A DNA stretch of 49,423 bases, taken from contig CALVPQ010000012.1 in assembly GCA_944351415.1 (NCBI GenBank), positions 1 through 49,423 on the forward strand, read 5' to 3'. The position numbers and the translations under genes are program-made. This DNA is from an uncultured Clostridia bacterium (GTDB lineage: Bacteria > Bacillota > Clostridia > Christensenellales > UBA1242). This document shows, in pieces, positions 35,205 to 45,303 of the stretch (the stretch's first letter is position 1; the number at the start of each line of letters is the position of its first letter). The notes under the pieces were generated by a model that had not been told where the DNA came from, did no database searches, and saw nothing but the letters and a program-made list of their open reading frames with translations.

Positions 35205-35450
35205 TGAAGACTTATAAATGGTAAAAGACAAATATTTACCCCTTGCGGGTCCAAATTACGACGAAATTTACAGAGTAAATTTCTAGGGGGTGGAAGAAGA
35301 CTGGGAGAGAAACCAAAAGCAATTTTAATGTTTAATCGTTAAAATTGCGGTCCATAGCTGTTAGTCTTACTTGTAAGACGTGTCAGCGTTATGGATTTGG
35401 TGTCGCCCCAAATGTATTCCGTGGTCCAGACAGACTTAACCCTTGATGAA
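35172..35450 (+). repeat. Duplicated 3' end of aspS flanking a structured insert
   Basis: A 37-base direct repeat (35172-35208 and 35414-35450, one mismatch) contains the last codons and stop of aspS (GTATTCCGTGGTCCAGA...). Between the copies is about 205 bases with hairpins GAAATTTAC/GTAAATTTC (35263-35283), GCAATTTTAA/TTAAAATTGC (35319-35348) and TCCATA...GTCTTAC/GTAAGAC...TATGGA (35351-35395), possibly closed by CCAAAT (35251-35256) with ATTTGG (35395-35400). Confidence 0.85.
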
Positions 35451-35627
35451 ATTTAAAATAATAAAAAATAATATTTAAAATAATATTTAAAATAATATTT
35501 AAAAAATATTCAATAAATATTAAAAAAAATAAAAAATAATTAAAATATTAATTTAAAAACGTTTTTTAATAAAAATTTAATTATTTAATCAAATAAATAA
35601 AAAATTTATTATGAAAGGAATTAAATT
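35451..35627 (+). other. AT-only spacer before gatC
   Basis: Almost purely A and T, with no gene. It includes three tandem copies of TAATATTTAAAA at 35469-35504. I see no terminator, so the T-box transcript probably continues from aspS into gatCAB. The gatC ribosome binding site is AAAGGAAT. Confidence 0.5.
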
Positions 35628-35921
35628 ATGAGTAAAACAAAAATCACTATTGAAGAGGTTAAAAGACTGGCAGGACTTTCTGCTCTTGAATTTACAGAAG
35701 ATGAGCTTTCTGCCTTTATACCTGAATTTGAACAGATAGTTGAACTTGTGGACGAGGTTAAAAACTGTGATATTGGTGATGCACAACTTGCATACACAAG
35801 TCATAAATTAAATGATTGCCGTGAAGATGAGGCAAAAGAAAGTCTGCCACAAGAAGAAATATTATCAAACAGCCCAAAAACAAAGAAAGGCTCTTTCTGC
35901 GTGCCTAAAATGTTAGATTAA
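35628..35921 (+). CDS. gatC: Asp/Glu-tRNA amidotransferase subunit C
   Basis: 97 aa. Pattern ITIEEVKRLAGLSALEFTEDE, LSAFIPEFEQIVELVDEV and LPQEEILSNSPKTKKGSFCV is typical of GatC, the small helical subunit that clamps GatA to GatB. First of three adjacent gat genes, 10 bases before gatA. Confidence 0.92.
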   Translation: MSKTKITIEEVKRLAGLSALEFTEDELSAFIPEFEQIVELVDEVKNCDIGDAQLAYTSHKLNDCREDEAKESLPQEEILSNSPKTKKGSFCVPKMLD

Positions 35922-35931
35922 GGAGAGAAAA

Positions 35932-37362
35932 ATGGATATAGAAAAATTATCTTTGATAGAACTTAGCAAGGCAATTGCAGAGAGAAAGCTAAGTTCTTAT
36001 GAGGTTACAAAATATTATATTGATAGATGTCATGAAAAAGCCGAGCTTAATGCTTTGCTTGAAATTTTTGATGATGCACTTGATAAAGCAAAAGAAATGG
36101 ACGAAAAAATTGATGCGGGTTTTAAAGGCAAACTTGCTGGTGTGCCTGTTATTATAAAAGATAACATTCTTTATAAAGGTAAAATTGCATCTTGCAGTTC
36201 AAAGTTTCTTGAAAATTATGTTGCTCAATATAATGCTGATGTTGTGACAAAGATGCTTGAGCAAGGTGCAGTTATAATTGGCAGCGCCAATATGGACGAA
36301 TTTGCTATGGGTTCTTCAACTGAAAATTCTGCTTTTGGAGTAACAAAAAATGCACTCGACCCTACCCGTGTTCCTGGTGGCTCTAGCGGTGGCTCTGCTT
36401 GTGCAGTTGCGGCTGGACTAGCCCCTGTTGCACTTGGAACTGACACAGGTGGCTCTATTAGACAGCCTGCATCGTATAATGGTGTTGTTGGAATAAAACC
36501 AACTTATGGTAGAGTTTCACGATATGGTGTTGTTGCTTTTGCAAGTTCTATTGAACAGGTTGGCCCTATCACAAGAAATGTCCGTGATAATGCATATATG
36601 CTTGAAGTGCTTGCAGGCGGAAGTGAACATGATGAAACATCGTTAAAAATTGATGTTCCTGATTATTTAAGTGAAATAACAGGCAGTGTTAAAGGACTTC
36701 GTGTTGGTGTGCTTAAAGAAATTGAAGAAGCTGTGCATGGACTTGAGAGTGAAAGTTCTTATCGAAGAGCTATAGAACTATTAAAGAACGGTGGAGCTGA
36801 AATAAAAGAAGTTTCTATCCCAGACTTTAAACTTACCCTTCCATGCTACTACATTATCGCACCAGCTGAAGCAACAAGCAATCTTGGACGTTTTGATGGT
36901 GTTAAATACTCTCGCAGAAGTAAAGATGCCAAAGATATTGATGAAATCTATGTTAAAAGCAGAAGTGAAGGCTTTGGACGAGAAGTTAAACGAAGAATTA
37001 TGCTTGGAAACTTTGTTCTAAGTTCTGGCTATTTTGATGCATACTATAACAAGGCAAAAAAATTGCAACAAAAACTTATTAAGGAAGCAAAAGAAGCCTT
37101 TGAAGCTTGTGATATTTTGCTTTTACCTACAACTGCCGGTGAAGCTTTTAAAATTGGGGCTAAAGACGGCGACCCTGTGAGTATGTATAAGGAAGACCTA
37201 TTCACAATCATGGCAAACGTGCTTGGTGTTCCTGCAATCTCTGTGCCTTGTGGAAAAGGCAATGAAGGTATGCCACTTGGAATCCAAATAGTTGCGGATA
37301 GTTTGAAAGAAGGTCTTATATACAATGTTGCAGACTTTATTGAAAAGCAGGAGGTGAAATAA
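35932..37362 (+). CDS. gatA: Asp/Glu-tRNA amidotransferase subunit A
   Basis: 476 aa amidase-signature enzyme. The catalytic Lys is in GVPVIIKDNI, the cis-Ser in TDTGGSIRQPAS and the nucleophile Ser nearby, with the Gly/Ser block RVPGGSSGGSACAVAAG. It releases ammonia from Gln and passes it to GatB to turn Asp-tRNA-Asn into Asn-tRNA-Asn and Glu-tRNA-Gln into Gln-tRNA-Gln. GGAGAGAAAATG start. Its stop overlaps the gatB start (TAATG). Confidence 0.95.
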   Translation: MDIEKLSLIELSKAIAERKLSSYEVTKYYIDRCHEKAELNALLEIFDDALDKAKEMDEKIDAGFKGKLAGVPVIIKDNILYKGKIASCSSKFLENYVAQYNADVVTKMLEQGAVIIGSANMDEFAMGSSTENSAFGVTKNALDPTRVPGGSSGGSACAVAAGLAPVALGTDTGGSIRQPASYNGVVGIKPTYGRVSRYGVVAFASSIEQVGPITRNVRDNAYMLEVLAGGSEHDETSLKIDVPDYLSEITGSVKGLRVGVLKEIEEAVHGLESESSYRRAIELLKNGGAEIKEVSIPDFKLTLPCYYIIAPAEATSNLGRFDGVKYSRRSKDAKDIDEIYVKSRSEGFGREVKRRIMLGNFVLSSGYFDAYYNKAKKLQQKLIKEAKEAFEACDILLLPTTAGEAFKIGAKDGDPVSMYKEDLFTIMANVLGVPAISVPCGKGNEGMPLGIQIVADSLKEGLIYNVADFIEKQEVK

Positions 37363-38774
37363 TGCAAGACTATGATATAGTTATTGGGCTTGAGGTTCAT
37401 AGCGAACTCAAAACAAATAGTAAGGTTTTCTGCTCTTGTGCAAACTCTTTTGGTGGAGAGCCAAACACTCACTGTTGTCCTGTATGTGTAGGACTTCCTG
37501 GAGCACTTCCAATTCTTAATAAAAAAGCTGTTGAGCTTGTTATCAAAGCAGGTCTTACAATGAACTGCGAAATAAATGAGCTTGCAGTGTTTGAAAGAAA
37601 AAATTATTTCTACCCTGACCTTGCAAAAGCATATCAGATAAGCCAACTTGTTCGCCCTATTTGTATTGGTGGACATATTGACCTTAAAGATAAAAAAGTT
37701 AGGCTTAACCGCATACACCTTGAAGAAGATGCAGGAAAACTTGTTCACTCCACAGCGGCAATTGGCACTTTGATTGACTATAACCGTGGCGGCGTTCCAC
37801 TTATGGAACTTGTTACCGAGCCAGATATTTCTAGTGCTGATGAAGCGGTTGAATTTTTAACAAAACTTCGCCAAAAGCTTATATATGCAGGTGTTGCAGA
37901 ATGTAAGATGGAACAAGGCGGAATGCGATGTGATGTTAATGTTTCAGTGAAAAAGAAAGGTTCAAGCGAATTTGGGCAAAGAACTGAAATGAAAAACCTT
38001 AACTCTTTTAAGAGTGTTTATCGTGCCATCAACTATGAGGCAAAGCGACAAATTGAAGTTTTGGAAAATGGCGGACAGATTGTGCAAGAAACTCGAAAGT
38101 GGGACGATAACCACGGCAAGAGTGTGACTATGAGAAAGAAGGAAACGTCTTCGGACTACCGCTACTTCCCTGACCCAGATATGCTTGCCGTTGAGATTTC
38201 TCGTGATGACGTTGAAAGAATAAGAAAAACACTTCCACTTATGCCTGACCAGCTTAAAGATAAATTTATGGGTGAGTATGGCTTAAGCGAATATGAAAGC
38301 GACATCTTAACAAAAGATAAAACTCTTTCAGACTATTTCTTAGAAACCCTTAAGCACTTTAAAAATCCAAAGGAAGTGACAAACTGGATTCTGACTGAAA
38401 TACTTAATAGAGTTAAAGATGAAGAAAGTTTTGATATTAAAATCTCCCCTTGCGACCTTGGAAAACTTTTAACCCTTGTTGAAGAAAAGAAGGTTACAAG
38501 AACAAATGCTAAAGAAATGCTTACACGTATTTGGGAGAATGATGAAAAAATTGATGCTCTTGAAAAGGAATATGGCGGAAGTGTTGATGGAGAAACCCTT
38601 AGATTGCTTGTTGAAAAGATTGTTTCATCAAATCCTAAAGCGGTTGAGGACTATCGCACATCAGACACACCTGAAAAGGTATTCCGTTGGTTTACCGGAC
38701 AAGTTATGAAAGAAACACGTGGCAAAGCCAATGCAGTGAAAGCTGAAGAATTTATCCGCGAATTATTAAAATAA
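37362..38774 (+). CDS. gatB: Asp/Glu-tRNA amidotransferase subunit B
   Basis: 470 aa of normal family length. It begins DYDIVIGLEVHSELKTNSKV, with zinc ligands in CSCANSF...HCCPVCVGLPG and the kinase-like body (GGVPLMELVTEPDI, GGMRCDVNVSV, ETSSDYRYFPDPD), and ends with the tRNA-binding tail domain. It activates the misacylated tRNA with ATP. Last gene of the operon, ending before an AT-rich gap and a bidirectional terminator. Confidence 0.95.
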   Translation: MQDYDIVIGLEVHSELKTNSKVFCSCANSFGGEPNTHCCPVCVGLPGALPILNKKAVELVIKAGLTMNCEINELAVFERKNYFYPDLAKAYQISQLVRPICIGGHIDLKDKKVRLNRIHLEEDAGKLVHSTAAIGTLIDYNRGGVPLMELVTEPDISSADEAVEFLTKLRQKLIYAGVAECKMEQGGMRCDVNVSVKKKGSSEFGQRTEMKNLNSFKSVYRAINYEAKRQIEVLENGGQIVQETRKWDDNHGKSVTMRKKETSSDYRYFPDPDMLAVEISRDDVERIRKTLPLMPDQLKDKFMGEYGLSEYESDILTKDKTLSDYFLETLKHFKNPKEVTNWILTEILNRVKDEESFDIKISPCDLGKLLTLVEEKKVTRTNAKEMLTRIWENDEKIDALEKEYGGSVDGETLRLLVEKIVSSNPKAVEDYRTSDTPEKVFRWFTGQVMKETRGKANAVKAEEFIRELLK

Positions 38775-38936
38775 AAAAATATTTAAAAAATAATTATTTT
38801 ATAAAAAAAATAATTAATTATTTAAAAAATATATAAAAAATATATTAAATAAAAATTATATTAAAATCAAATAAAAATATTTAATTATTTTAAAAATAAA
38901 AACAAATTAATAAAATATAATTTATATTTATTAAAT

Positions 38937-38972
38937 AAAAAAACTCTTATGAAATTTCATAAGAGTTTTTTT
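38937..38972. terminator. Perfect-palindrome bidirectional terminator
   Basis: A perfect 36-base palindrome whose half is AAAAAAACTCTTATGAAA. It separates gatB from the convergent LRR gene. The 160 bases before it (38775-38936) are almost pure A/T and hold no gene. Confidence 0.85.
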
Positions 38973-38978
38973 GTATTT

Positions 38979-41750
38979 TTATGCAATAGCAGAAATTATA
39001 TCTGCATAGCTTGACCAACCACTGTAAGTTTGATAAGTTTCAACTGTTCCTGCTGGAACATATATTGCAGATATATTTGTATTACGAAGTGCATTGCTTC
39101 CAAGTGTTGGCGGTTCAGTTGCATTAATTGTTATACTTGTAAGGCTGCTACAATATTCAAAAGCATAATTACCAATACTTGTTACCCCTTCTGGAATTGT
39201 TAGACTTGTAAGATTGCTACAACCATAGAAAGCATATCTATTAATGGAGGTTGTTCTACTATCGAGTGTTAAAGTTGTTAAAGAATCCCTTACTACTGCC
39301 GGTGCTAGTGCTATAAAATCCGCTCCATCTACGTAGTATTGAACATTTCCTATAGTCTGTATTTTACTTGCTGGTTTTCCACCTGCTAAATCGCTTGCAT
39401 TGTATATAACGTATGCATAACTACCTACAGCTCCATTTGATGAGTCAAAACCAATCGTAATGCTACTTGAATAGTTATATACTTCTGCTAATCCATAACA
39501 GCCAGAAAATACATTATCTTCAATATATACGAAAGTGCTTGGCAAGGTTATGCTTGTAAGGTTACTACAATTATAAAAAGCACTAGATGCAATCATTGTT
39601 AAAGTATTTGGTAAACTCACACTTGTAAGTCCACTACAATTACTAAAAGTGCTATTAGTAATCCATGTCAAAGAGTCCGGTAAAGTTAAACTTTCAAGGC
39701 TGCTGCAATTATAAAAAGCATAATCACCAATATATGTTACTCCCGATGGAACTACTAAATCGCCTGTAATGCTACTGCAATTACGGAAAGCATAATCACC
39801 TATACTTGTTAATGTGCTTGGTAAACTTATATTTTTAAGACCACTGCAACCATCAAAGGCATAATCCTCAATACTTGTTACACTTCCATCTGTTGGTATT
39901 GTTGAATTATTGCAACCCAAAATAAGCGTTTTACTATCTGTTTCTATTAAACAATTCCCAGAACTATGATATACATTATTCCCTGCTTCCACTACTATAT
40001 TTGTAAATCCACCTATATCTGTAAATTCGCTAAAAAATTGAAAAGCATATTGACCTATACTTGTTACACTTGATGGAATTACTAAATTACCTGTGAGTTT
40101 ATTGCAGCCACTAAAAGCATAAGAACCGATACTTATTAAAGTGCTTGGCAAGGATATATTTGTTAGTCCACTGCAATCACTAAAAGCATAAGAACCGATA
40201 CTTGTTAAGGTGCTTGGTAAAGTTATACTTGCAAGTCCGCTGCAACCACGGAAAGCATAAGAACTGATACTTGTTACACTTCCATCTGTTGGTATTGTTG
40301 AGTTATTGCAACCTGCAATAAGAGTTTTACTATCTGTTTCTATTATACAATTTCCTGCACTATGATATACACTATTCCCTGCTTCCACTGTTATGCTTTC
40401 TAATCCGCTACAATAATTAAAAGCAGAAGAGCTTATACTTGTCAAAGTGCTTGGCAAAATGACACTTGTAAGATTGCTAGAATAATTGAATACACAATCT
40501 CCAATACTTTCGACTTGTTCTGGAATTGTTATATTTGTAAGACCATCGCAAGCAGCGAAAGCATAACTATCAATATTTGTCAAAGTGTTTGGTAAAGTTA
40601 TGCTTACAAGGTCGTTAGAATAATTGAATGAATAATTACCAATACTTTCGACTCCTTCTGGAATTGTTATACTTGTAAGGTTGCTATAATAGAAAGCATA
40701 ATCACCTATATTTGTTAAAGTTTCTGGAAGTGAAACACTTTGAAGAGTTGAACGTGTTTGATAAAATACTCCATTTCTATAAGAGTTTGAATCATACATA
40801 GATGTGACTGTGTAGGCTGAGCCCGTTCTATAAATTGCCGATGGAACTGTTATATTAGTAGCACCTGACGAGCAACTAGCAAGTTGTGCCTCGCCTGTGA
40901 CTTGAGTGTTGTAATTATAAGTTAAATACGAGTTTGGCTCTGTGAACACTGCATAGTATTCTGTTGGAGATGTTTCTTCAAAAGTGAATGTGTAGTTTGG
41001 AAGTGTTGAGATATATTCCGTTGCATCTTCACTTTCTTTCCACCCTAAGAAATCTGCATCTTCACCTGCAAATTCAACATTTAATGTTATCTCTTCGCCA
41101 ACAATTGCATAGCCTTCGCTTGTTGCTAGTCCTAAATTTGTTTCTGTTGCATCTTCTCCTATTGCTGTTGTTGTGACTGTTGGTGGAACATACTCATCTA
41201 TTGTTATAACTATTCCATCTAATGAAAGTGGATTTTCTGCACTGGCATTAGGGTTTGAAATTGAAATGGTTAAGGTGCTGTAGGTGGTGTTTGCAACGTC
41301 TGTGATTTCTTTATAGCTATCCCCGTCGGAATCAGTTAATGTGCTGTTCACCTCAACTCGTCCGCTATAGCCACTTACAAAAACTCCTTGTTCTTCTAAA
41401 ATGGTTGGCAGGGTTACGTTTTTTATCTCCCACATCGATTCTGTTGTGTTTATAACATCAAAATATAATGTGAATGAGCTATAGGTGTTGGTTTCTGTTA
41501 CGTTTGTTAAATCTAAGGTGTAGTTTGAGTTTAAATATCCTGGCATAAAGCCTTCCAAAGAAACAGGTTCTTCATTCAAGTCTTGTTTTATTCTTATATC
41601 CTTCACATACAAGCTTCTATCTGGTATATTAAAGTTTAGACTGCCTGTAAGGTTTATTGATTGTGTGGCAGCAAACACACCCATTATAAGAATACCTAGC
41701 ATAAGTGTGAATAATGCAACCACTGATGTTAATTTCAATTTTAAACTCAT
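38979..41750 (-). CDS. Secreted BspA-type leucine-rich-repeat surface protein
   Basis: About 923 aa. A signal peptide (LKLTSVVALFTLMLGILIMG, cleavage likely near VFAAT) is followed by a TasA/SipW-like or pilin-like region of about 150 residues, then an InlB-type repeat (SEGYAIVGEEITLNVEFAGE, DFLGWKES). Next come some 20 LRR_5 repeats of the form SITLPSTLTSIGSYAFSDCS, interrupted twice by an AGN.VYHS.GNC.IETDSK module. The C-terminus IYVPAGTVETYQTYSGWSS is typical of BspA-like proteins; no LPXTG anchor is seen. I start at the ATG at 41750 because GGTGG precedes it and the signal peptide follows. Such proteins bind host or bacterial surfaces. Paralogue of the gene at 46634. Confidence 0.88.
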   Translation of the reverse strand: MSLKLKLTSVVALFTLMLGILIMGVFAATQSINLTGSLNFNIPDRSLYVKDIRIKQDLNEEPVSLEGFMPGYLNSNYTLDLTNVTETNTYSSFTLYFDVINTTESMWEIKNVTLPTILEEQGVFVSGYSGRVEVNSTLTDSDGDSYKEITDVANTTYSTLTISISNPNASAENPLSLDGIVITIDEYVPPTVTTTAIGEDATETNLGLATSEGYAIVGEEITLNVEFAGEDADFLGWKESEDATEYISTLPNYTFTFEETSPTEYYAVFTEPNSYLTYNYNTQVTGEAQLASCSSGATNITVPSAIYRTGSAYTVTSMYDSNSYRNGVFYQTRSTLQSVSLPETLTNIGDYAFYYSNLTSITIPEGVESIGNYSFNYSNDLVSITLPNTLTNIDSYAFAACDGLTNITIPEQVESIGDCVFNYSSNLTSVILPSTLTSISSSAFNYCSGLESITVEAGNSVYHSAGNCIIETDSKTLIAGCNNSTIPTDGSVTSISSYAFRGCSGLASITLPSTLTSIGSYAFSDCSGLTNISLPSTLISIGSYAFSGCNKLTGNLVIPSSVTSIGQYAFQFFSEFTDIGGFTNIVVEAGNNVYHSSGNCLIETDSKTLILGCNNSTIPTDGSVTSIEDYAFDGCSGLKNISLPSTLTSIGDYAFRNCSSITGDLVVPSGVTYIGDYAFYNCSSLESLTLPDSLTWITNSTFSNCSGLTSVSLPNTLTMIASSAFYNCSNLTSITLPSTFVYIEDNVFSGCYGLAEVYNYSSSITIGFDSSNGAVGSYAYVIYNASDLAGGKPASKIQTIGNVQYYVDGADFIALAPAVVRDSLTTLTLDSRTTSINRYAFYGCSNLTSLTIPEGVTSIGNYAFEYCSSLTSITINATEPPTLGSNALRNTNISAIYVPAGTVETYQTYSGWSSYADIISAIA

Positions 41751-41785
41751 CTTTTCCACCTTCTTTTGATTTTCTTTGATTACGT

Positions 41786-41880
41786 GCCGAGAATGCAAAA
41801 AACTCGCTAGAGTTTTTTAAAGGCAAAACAAGTTTTGCCTTTTTTCCCAAAATGCAAAGCATTTTGGGGGCATTCTCGGC
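41786..41880 (-). other. Four-way-junction element, copy 2 (upstream of the LRR gene)
   Basis: A 95-base element. The 11-bp outer stem GCCGAGAATGC (41786-41796) pairs with GCATTCTCGGC (41870-41880). It encloses three perfect hairpins: AAAAAACTC/GAGTTTTTT (41797-41818), AAAGGCAAAAC/GTTTTGCCTTT (41819-41842) and CCCAAAATGC/GCATTTTGGG (41846-41868). Linkers are 0, 0, 3 and 1 bases. It is placed about 35 bases before the LRR start codon, in the probable 5' leader. Same fold as 33765-33867, with only CGAGA/TCTCG in the outer stem shared. Confidence 0.85.
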
Positions 41881-42035
41881 TTCGTTTTCACTTAAATCTT
41901 TAGCGATTCAAATAAAAAACTCTTTCTTAATATAATTATATCTATATTATTTATTTTTATTAGTCAAGCAATTTAAAAAAATAATGATTTTAATTCCTTA
42001 AAATTATTAAAAATCAATAAACGTTTAAAATACAC

Positions 42036-42064
42036 AAAAAAAAGACTGCCTAAGCAAGGCAATC
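42036..42064 (-). terminator. Terminator of prmC-prfA
   Basis: Minus-strand GATTGCCT-TGCTT-AGGCAGTC followed by eight T, about 20 bases after the prfA stop. Confidence 0.82.
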
Positions 42065-42084
42065 CTTATAAAACAAGTTATTTT

Positions 42085-43170
42085 TTATGCTTGTGCAAGT
42101 TTATCGGCACGGTCTTTAAGGGTAAGTGCATCTATAAACATATCAAGTTCACCATTTAGCACACCTTCAAGATTATAAGATGTAAGGTTAACACGGTGGT
42201 CTGTCACTCTGCCCTGTGGGTAGTTATAAGTTCTAACACGTTCAGAGCGGTCACCTGTTCCAACTTGGCTTTTACGTTCTTGTTTATATTCACTTTCAAT
42301 CTGCCCTTGATAATAATCATAAAGTTTTGACCTTAAGATAGACATAGCCCTTTCTTTATTCTTAGTTTGAGAGCGTTCATCTTGACAAGCCACGATTATA
42401 CCAGTTGGCAGGTGTGTAATTCTGATTGCACTTTCTGTTTTATTAACGTGCTGACCACCTGCACCTGAAGAGCGATAGGTGTCTATTTTTAAATCCTTAT
42501 CTTCAATTTCAAATTCCACTTCTTCGATTTCTGGCAATACGGCAACAGTGGAAGTTGAAGTATGTATCCTTCCTTGGCTTTCAGTTTCAGGCACACGTTG
42601 AACGCGGTGAACACCACTTTCATACTTAAATCTGCTATATGCACCTTTTCCCTTCACCATAAAAGTTATTTCCTTTATTCCGCCAAGTTCGGTTTCATTA
42701 AGATTTAAAACTTCAACCTTCCAATGTTTTTTCTCAGAATACATCACATACATTCTATAAAGTTCGCTGCAAAAGAGAGCTGATTCTTCTCCACCTGCTG
42801 CCTGACGTATTTCAATAATAACGTTGCTATCATCGTTTGCATCTTTTGGCAAAAGTAAAACTTTTATATCTTCAACTTTTTTTTCTATTTCACTTTTAAG
42901 CCTTTCAATTTCTTCAAAGAACATCTGCTTTAATTCGTGGTCACTTTCTTTTTTATATTCTTCCTGAGCACTTTGATATTCATTATGCATCTTTTCCAGT
43001 TCATCATGCGCTTCTGCTATTTCTTCAATAGAAGAACGTTCCTTGACTAATTTTTTCCATTGTCTGTTATCAGCTATCACATCAGGGTCTGACACTAGTT
43101 TTGTCAGTTCTTCATATCTATCTTTTGTTTGCTTTGTTTTAGTTAATATTTCATTTACAAGTTCTTCCAT
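42085..43170 (-). CDS. prfA: Peptide chain release factor 1
   Basis: 361 aa, normal length. The GGQ motif is in [20 protein letters not shown], and [20 protein letters not shown] is present. The anticodon-like tripeptide should lie in the [20 protein letters not shown] stretch. It frees the peptide at UAA and UAG stops. I start at the ATG at 43170 with AAAGG seven bases before it. It overlaps the end of the prmC gene by 20 bases; PrmC methylates the Gln of GGQ, so enzyme and substrate are coupled. Confidence 0.95.
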   Translation of the reverse strand: MEELVNEILTKTKQTKDRYEELTKLVSDPDVIADNRQWKKLVKERSSIEEIAEAHDELEKMHNEYQSAQEEYKKESDHELKQMFFEEIERLKSEIEKKVEDIKVLLLPKDANDDSNVIIEIRQAAGGEESALFCSELYRMYVMYSEKKHWKVEVLNLNETELGGIKEITFMVKGKGAYSRFKYESGVHRVQRVPETESQGRIHTSTSTVAVLPEIEEVEFEIEDKDLKIDTYRSSGAGGQHVNKTESAIRITHLPTGIIVACQDERSQTKNKERAMSILRSKLYDYYQGQIESEYKQERKSQVGTGDRSERVRTYNYPQGRVTDHRVNLTSYNLEGVLNGELDMFIDALTLKDRADKLAQA

Positions 43171-44851
43171 AAACAATCCTTTCTATTTTATTATAATCTT
43201 TTATAATTTGAATATTGTCAAAATTATTCTCTTGCATAAGCTCTTGCACAGCTGTAGCCTGACCCTGACCAACTTCAAAGAAAAGCCACCCTTTCTTAGA
43301 AAGATGACGTGGTGCTTCTTCCACAATTTGTCGATAAAAGTCAAGCCCATCTTCTCCACCATCTAAAGCAATACGAGGGTCATATTTTTTGACTTCAATA
43401 TCAAGTTTTTCTATATCGCCACTTTTTATATAAGGCGGATTTGAGATGATTATATCATATTTTTTATTTTTTTTCAATCCTTTAAACAGGTCTGAAAGAA
43501 TAAAATCCACCTTAACGTTGTTTTTTTCAGCATTCCCTTGAGCCACTGCAAGAGCTGGCTTGGAAATATCACTTCCATACACTTTGCAATCAGTATATTT
43601 TGCAATAGTCACAGCTATTGCTCCACTTCCTGTGCAAAGGTCTAACACTGTTCTAATGTCGTTTTCTTTTATCTTTTTTATAGCCTCTTCTACTAAAATT
43701 TCAGTTTCCATACGTGGTGAAAGCACTTTCTTATTAACATCAAAATGCAATCCATAAAATTCCACAAAACCAAAAATATTTGAAAGTGGTTCGCCTTTTG
43801 CTCGACGTTCACAAGCCCTCATAATATCCCTATATTCCTTACCACTGACTGACCTTATAAGTTTTACTTCTGCCCTGTTTTTATTGAGAACTGTCGCAAT
43901 AAGCCAATCAATATCACTTTGTTCAAACCTTTCGCTTGTTTTAAGCTTTGTTTGCACTTCGGCATAAAGGGCAGACATAGAAATTCTATCCTTATCAGTT
44001 TTTTCAAAGTTTTCAAAATTTTCAGATTCTATCTTTGCCGTCATAAGCACCTCTTCGTGTGTAATATTGGGTTTAATGCAAATTAAAAAATTGGTGATAA
44101 GTGAAATATCTTTGAACCACATATATCTGGAATATGTTATAAACCTTAGAATTTCATAAATAACTGGCACACATACCAAAAATATAGCTAAATTAATAAA
44201 GAAGTTGGCAACAAAATTGATATTCACTGCTATTAATGATACCATAAAAAGTGAGAAAATAAAAATATTTGTTAAAAAGTTTAGAAAATTAAGTGGATAT
44301 GTTCGGCTTTTTATTGTGTCTGCTTTTCCACTCATAAAACCATTACCTGCTCCATTAAATGAATAAAGCCCACTCATAAAAGGCAAAAAACGCAGAATTA
44401 ATAAAATAATATAAAAGATTGCAACCCGTATTAGAGCGATTATAAAACTTCTAAAATAATAGTTAGTATAAGAAGGAAAGGCATAATTAAATAGGTATGA
44501 TGGCAAAAAACCTAATACTATTGAACCAAAAAGAAATGCAATAATAAAAGAAGTGATAAGAAGAATGTAACCTGATGCAAAATTAAGTTTATTTGCATCT
44601 TTTGCAGTTTTGTTTTTATCTTCCTTCTCATCAAATTGATATTGAAAAATATAAGACTGTGTGTAGAGATATATCCCCTTAAAAAAATACGTAAAACCTC
44701 GAATTACTGGTAAATTAAAAAATTTTTTATGCGGTTTTATATTTTTCCCATAAACCTTTTTGTTGCCATCAGAATCAATCATGCTAACACAAAGTTTATT
44801 ATTTTGATATAATCCCACACCATTACTTAACGGAAATACAATTTTATCCAT
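43151..44851 (-). CDS. prmC: DUF1385 membrane domain fused to PrmC methyltransferase
   Basis: 566 aa. Residues 1 to about 275 follow the DUF1385 family: short N-terminal beta region, [19 protein letters not shown], several membrane segments between 92 and 240, and [20 protein letters not shown] at its end. The usual GGQAVIEGVMM-like opening is missing. Residues about 288-566 are a full-length PrmC: helical start, AdoMet motif [12 protein letters not shown] (403-414) and catalytic NPPY (471-474). PrmC methylates the GGQ glutamine of release factors. In many Clostridia the DUF1385 gene, prmC and prfA are separate neighbours; here the first two are one frame. An in-frame ATG at 43978 with AAGGAT before it may give free PrmC. 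Confidence 0.88.
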   Translation of the reverse strand: MDKIVFPLSNGVGLYQNNKLCVSMIDSDGNKKVYGKNIKPHKKFFNLPVIRGFTYFFKGIYLYTQSYIFQYQFDEKEDKNKTAKDANKLNFASGYILLITSFIIAFLFGSIVLGFLPSYLFNYAFPSYTNYYFRSFIIALIRVAIFYIILLILRFLPFMSGLYSFNGAGNGFMSGKADTIKSRTYPLNFLNFLTNIFIFSLFMVSLIAVNINFVANFFINLAIFLVCVPVIYEILRFITYSRYMWFKDISLITNFLICIKPNITHEEVLMTAKIESENFENFEKTDKDRISMSALYAEVQTKLKTSERFEQSDIDWLIATVLNKNRAEVKLIRSVSGKEYRDIMRACERRAKGEPLSNIFGFVEFYGLHFDVNKKVLSPRMETEILVEEAIKKIKENDIRTVLDLCTGSGAIAVTIAKYTDCKVYGSDISKPALAVAQGNAEKNNVKVDFILSDLFKGLKKNKKYDIIISNPPYIKSGDIEKLDIEVKKYDPRIALDGGEDGLDFYRQIVEEAPRHLSKKGWLFFEVGQGQATAVQELMQENNFDNIQIIKDYNKIERIVYGRTCK

Positions 44852-45016
44852 AATGATATTATTGCCTAGATTATTTTTTTTAATAATAAAAGTCTATTTT
44901 TTATAACCTTTTATTATTTATTTTCATAAAACCACTTTTTTTAATAAAAAATATTTTAATTTTAAATTAATTTTTTATTTATTTTTAAAAAATAAATAGA
45001 TAAATTTTTATTTTAT

Positions 45017-45047
45017 AAAAAAAAGACTGATATTTCAGCCTTTTTTT
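45017..45047 (-). terminator. Terminator of the rpsF-ssb-rpsR-rpmE operon
   Basis: AAAGACTGA/TTCAGCCTTT stem with one mismatch and a 2- to 3-base loop, with A and T runs on either side, just after rpmE. The 44852-45016 gap before it is AT-rich with no gene. Confidence 0.7.
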
Positions 45048-45069
45048 ATAATTATAATATTTTTTCAGA

Positions 45070-45282
45070 TTATTTTTGTGTTAAACCATATTTTCTGTTG
45101 AATTTTTCAACATTACCGCTTGTATCAACAACCTTCTTCTTTCCTGTGAAGAATGGGTGACACTTATTGCAAATATCAATGCTTAATGTGTCGCCTTTGC
45201 AAGTTGACTTTGTTTTAAAAGTATTTCCACAAGCACATGTAACAGTGATTTCATGATAATCTGGGTGTAATTCCTTTTTCAT
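45070..45282 (-). CDS. rpmE: Ribosomal protein L31
   Basis: 70 aa with CxC (CACG) and CNKCHPF zinc ligands, i.e. the zinc-binding form of L31, then [20 protein letters not shown]. Normal length. AAAGGAGAG before ATG. Last gene of a run with rpsF, ssb and rpsR; rpmE is not a usual member of that operon. Confidence 0.96.
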   Translation of the reverse strand: MKKELHPDYHEITVTCACGNTFKTKSTCKGDTLSIDICNKCHPFFTGKKKVVDTSGNVEKFNRKYGLTQK

Positions 45283-45303
45283 AACAACTCTCCTTTTATA
45301 AAA

